Positions 61,965 through 64,000 of a stretch of DNA of 64,000 nt are shown here, piece after piece (the stretch's first letter is position 1; the number at the start of each line of letters is the position of its first letter). Origin of the DNA: Noviherbaspirillum sedimenti (lineage in GTDB: Bacteria; Pseudomonadota; Gammaproteobacteria; Burkholderiales; Burkholderiaceae_D). Below the pieces are notes generated by a model. It did not search any database. It was not told the DNA's origin and saw nothing but the letters and a program-made list of their open reading frames with translations. A program made the translations under genes and the position numbers. The DNA lies in the NCBI RefSeq assembly GCF_003590835.1, contig NZ_QYUQ01000002.1, positions 2,480,001 through 2,544,000 of the forward strand, written 5' to 3'.

Positions 61965-62334
61965 TTAGCGCTTCTGAAACAATTCTTGGTGAAAATCGGC
62001 GGAGGCTACCCCGCTGGCCAAAAAATCCTTGCGCAACGCCTGACCAAAGTCGGGCGGACCGCAAAACCAGATGCTTGCCGATTGCCATTGCGGCACGGCA
62101 GCACGAATTCGCCCGGCGTCGAGCCTGCCCAGCCATGACTCCGGCCATTTCGGCCGCACCGCCAGCAAGCATGTCCACGCTCATGACGCCAACCCCGAGG
62201 ACACCGCTGTATTGCATGAACACGGCGCAGAATAAAAAATAAGTGAACGGCGCCGGCACCAGCGTATCGGCCAGCAGCCCCAAGCCGGTCAAAACCAGCA
62301 AGAAGGCCCACAGGCTTAGCTTGGTATTTTTCAT
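61965..62334 (-). pseudogene. ferric-reductase-like protein gene, internally deleted and frameshifted
   Basis: From ATG 62334 the minus strand reads MKNTKLSLWAFLLVL ... FMQYSGVLGVGVMSV, the N-terminal membrane start of a ferric-reductase-like/ferredoxin-reductase membrane protein. About 60 codons in, sense moves to a second frame (MLAVRPKWPESWLG), then jumps directly to the family C-terminus: SIWFCGPPDFGQALRKDF ... FHQELFQKR, stop near 61965. A normal member has over 400 residues; the rest of the membrane part and FAD/NAD domains are gone. This is a dead gene with a deletion plus a frameshift. Confidence 0.8.
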
Positions 62335-62596
62335 GTAAAAATGTTTCGCTTTCAAGAATGCTAGCGGCTTTTTTATTACGACTCGTATTCCCAAAATGCC
62401 GTGCAATTAGATGACGCGCTGCAAATGCGATTGGAGGGCGTTAAAATACCTCCATGCAGGATGGAAAATCCCTGATATTCGCTTCAGGGTTCCCCCGCCA
62501 CGCCAAACAACAGCCCATAAAAAAACGACCTTGCCGAAATTGACATTCGGTTTGGCGCAAGGCACATTACGCACAACTCATTTTTGGAAGAAAATC

Positions 62597-64000
62597 ATGC
62601 CGCAATATCGCTCCCGCACCACTACTCATGGCCGCAACATGGCAGGCGCGCGCGCGCTCTGGCGTGCCACCGGCATGAAGGATGGTGACTTTGACAAGCC
62701 GATCATTGCCGTGGTCAATTCTTTCACCCAGTTCGTCCCCGGCCATGTGCACCTCAAAGACCTCGGCCAGCTGGTCGCGCGCGAAATTGAAGCAGCCGGC
62801 GGTGTTGCCAAGGAATTCAACACGATTGCCGTCGACGATGGCATCGCCATGGGCCATGGCGGCATGCTCTACTCGCTGCCGTCGCGCGACCTGATCGCCG
62901 ATTCGGTCGAATACATGGTCAATGCGCATTGCGCCGATGCGATGGTGTGCATCTCCAATTGCGACAAAATCACCCCGGGCATGCTGATGGCGGCGTTCCG
63001 CCTCAACATCCCGGTCGTGTTCATTTCCGGCGGCCCCATGGAAGCCGGCAAGGTATTGAAGGTGGTCGACGGCGTGAAAAAAATCATCAAGCTGGATCTG
63101 GTCGATGCCATGATCAAGGCCGGCGACGACACCGTCAGCGATGCCGACGTCGCCGAGATCGAACGTTCGGCCTGCCCGACCTGCGGCTCCTGCTCCGGCA
63201 TGTTTACCGCCAACTCGATGAACTGCCTGACCGAAGCGCTGGGCCTGGCCTTGCCGGGCAATGGCACAATCCTCGCCACTCACGCCGACCGCAAGGCACT
63301 GTTCCTGCGCGCCGGCCGCCTGATCGTCGAACTCGCCAAGCGCTACTATGAACAGGACGACGCCTCGGTCCTGCCGCGCAACATCGCCACCAAGGCCGCA
63401 TTCGAAAACGCCATGGCCCTCGACGTCTCGATGGGCGGCTCTACCAACACCGTGCTGCACTTGCTCGCCGCCGCGCATGAAGCCGAAGTGCCCTTCACCA
63501 TGGCCGACATCGACCGCATTTCGCGCAAGGTGCCATGCCTGTGCAAGGTCGCGCCGATGACCGACAAGTACCATATCGAAGACGTGCATCGCGCCGGCGG
63601 CATCATCGGCATTCTGGGCGAACTGGCCCGCGCCGGCTTGCTCGACACCTCGCTGCCGACCATCCACAGCACATCGCTGGAAGACGCCATTGCCCGCAAC
63701 GACATCAAGCTCACGCAAGACCCTGCCGTGCAATCGTTGTTCAGCGCCGCACCGGGCGGCGTGCCGACGCAAGTCGCCTTCTCGCAAGCCAACCGTTTCG
63801 AATCGCTCGACACCGACCGCAGCACCGGCTGCATCCGCGACAAGGCGCATGCGTATTCGCAGGACGGCGGCCTGGCTGTCTTGTACGGCAACCTCGCGGA
63901 GAAAGGCTGCATCGTCAAGACCGCTGGCGTCGATGAAAGCATCCTGGTTTTCAGCGGCAAGGCCCGCGTATTTGAAAGCCAGGACGCCGCAGTCGAAGGC
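62597..64000 (+). CDS. ilvD: dihydroxy-acid dehydratase (IlvD), 5' part; gene continues past the right edge
   Basis: The first 468 codons of the iron-sulphur dehydratase of branched-chain amino acid synthesis. It begins [23 protein letters not shown] with GGAAG upstream. The cluster ligands lie in [12 protein letters not shown] and [28 protein letters not shown] is also present. E. coli IlvD has about 616 residues, so about a quarter is missing beyond the window. A possible TTGACA (62540-62545) lies upstream, without a good -10. Confidence 0.96.
   Translation, partial: MPQYRSRTTTHGRNMAGARALWRATGMKDGDFDKPIIAVVNSFTQFVPGHVHLKDLGQLVAREIEAAGGVAKEFNTIAVDDGIAMGHGGMLYSLPSRDLIADSVEYMVNAHCADAMVCISNCDKITPGMLMAAFRLNIPVVFISGGPMEAGKVLKVVDGVKKIIKLDLVDAMIKAGDDTVSDADVAEIERSACPTCGSCSGMFTANSMNCLTEALGLALPGNGTILATHADRKALFLRAGRLIVELAKRYYEQDDASVLPRNIATKAAFENAMALDVSMGGSTNTVLHLLAAAHEAEVPFTMADIDRISRKVPCLCKVAPMTDKYHIEDVHRAGGIIGILGELARAGLLDTSLPTIHSTSLEDAIARNDIKLTQDPAVQSLFSAAPGGVPTQVAFSQANRFESLDTDRSTGCIRDKAHAYSQDGGLAVLYGNLAEKGCIVKTAGVDESILVFSGKARVFESQDAAVEG

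Overview
This is a GC-rich chromosomal window from a Gram-negative bacterium. LptD, SurA, PagL, TonB/ExbBD and glycyl-tRNA synthetase as separate GlyQ and GlyS subunits all point that way. The gene orders miaB-phoH-ybeY-(corC-lnt-glyQ-glyS-gmhB-plsC), lptD-surA-pdxA-rsmA facing amgK-murU, recG-oxyR-ubiA and queA-tgt-yajC-secD-secF are those of Burkholderiales, most likely Oxalobacteraceae (Herbaspirillum/Collimonas-like). That assignment rests on gene order and protein character; no marker RNA lies in the window, and no tRNA or rRNA gene was seen.

Positions 1-3900 are an accessory edge. They hold the tail of a superfamily-2 helicase, about 660 bp of gene-poor sequence with a possible truncated gene start, and a self-contained sorting pair: an exosortase fused to a CAAX-type protease, next to a 76-residue substrate carrying an APEID (VPEID-CTERM-like) sorting tail. 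A chemoreceptor fragment and the last codons of a lost porin follow. Positions 3906-8690 hold a benzoate dioxygenase operon (benABCD) divergent from a BenM/CatM-like LysR regulator, with an ATAC-N7-GTAT operator between them. A second site with the same pattern lies upstream of an aromatic-acid transporter (12572-13984) that splits the usual ybeY-corC neighbours. Together these look like one benzoate regulon.

From about 8.9 to 40.3 kb the content is mostly housekeeping: tRNA modification (miaB, mnmA), ribosome maturation (ybeY, rsmA), lipoprotein acylation (lnt), glycyl-tRNA synthetase, lipid and LPS genes (plsC, gmhB, pagL, lptD), peptidoglycan recycling (amgK-murU), ubiquinone synthesis (ubiH), transhydrogenase (pntAB) and panD. 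From 40.3 to 47.1 kb come nitric-oxide defence (nsrR-hmp, with candidate NsrR boxes) and an iron block (hemP-bfd-tonB-exbB-exbD-bfr, with a candidate Fur box). After purB lies a cytochrome b561/YceI/YceI/MarR cluster with a dyad at its promoter. The rest holds the Sec accessory complex (yajC-secD-secF), queuosine synthesis (tgt, queA), recG-oxyR-ubiA, a DUF883 gene, a wrecked ferric-reductase gene and the first 468 codons of ilvD, which runs off the right edge.

The strongest candidate for an under-described system is the exosortase-E/protease plus miniature substrate pair at 1126-3126. Other points of interest are the dispersed benzoate operators, a Asp-to-Asn change at a catalytic position of GmhB, a REP-like palindrome between secD and secF, and several gene scars (chemoreceptor, porin, ferric reductase).
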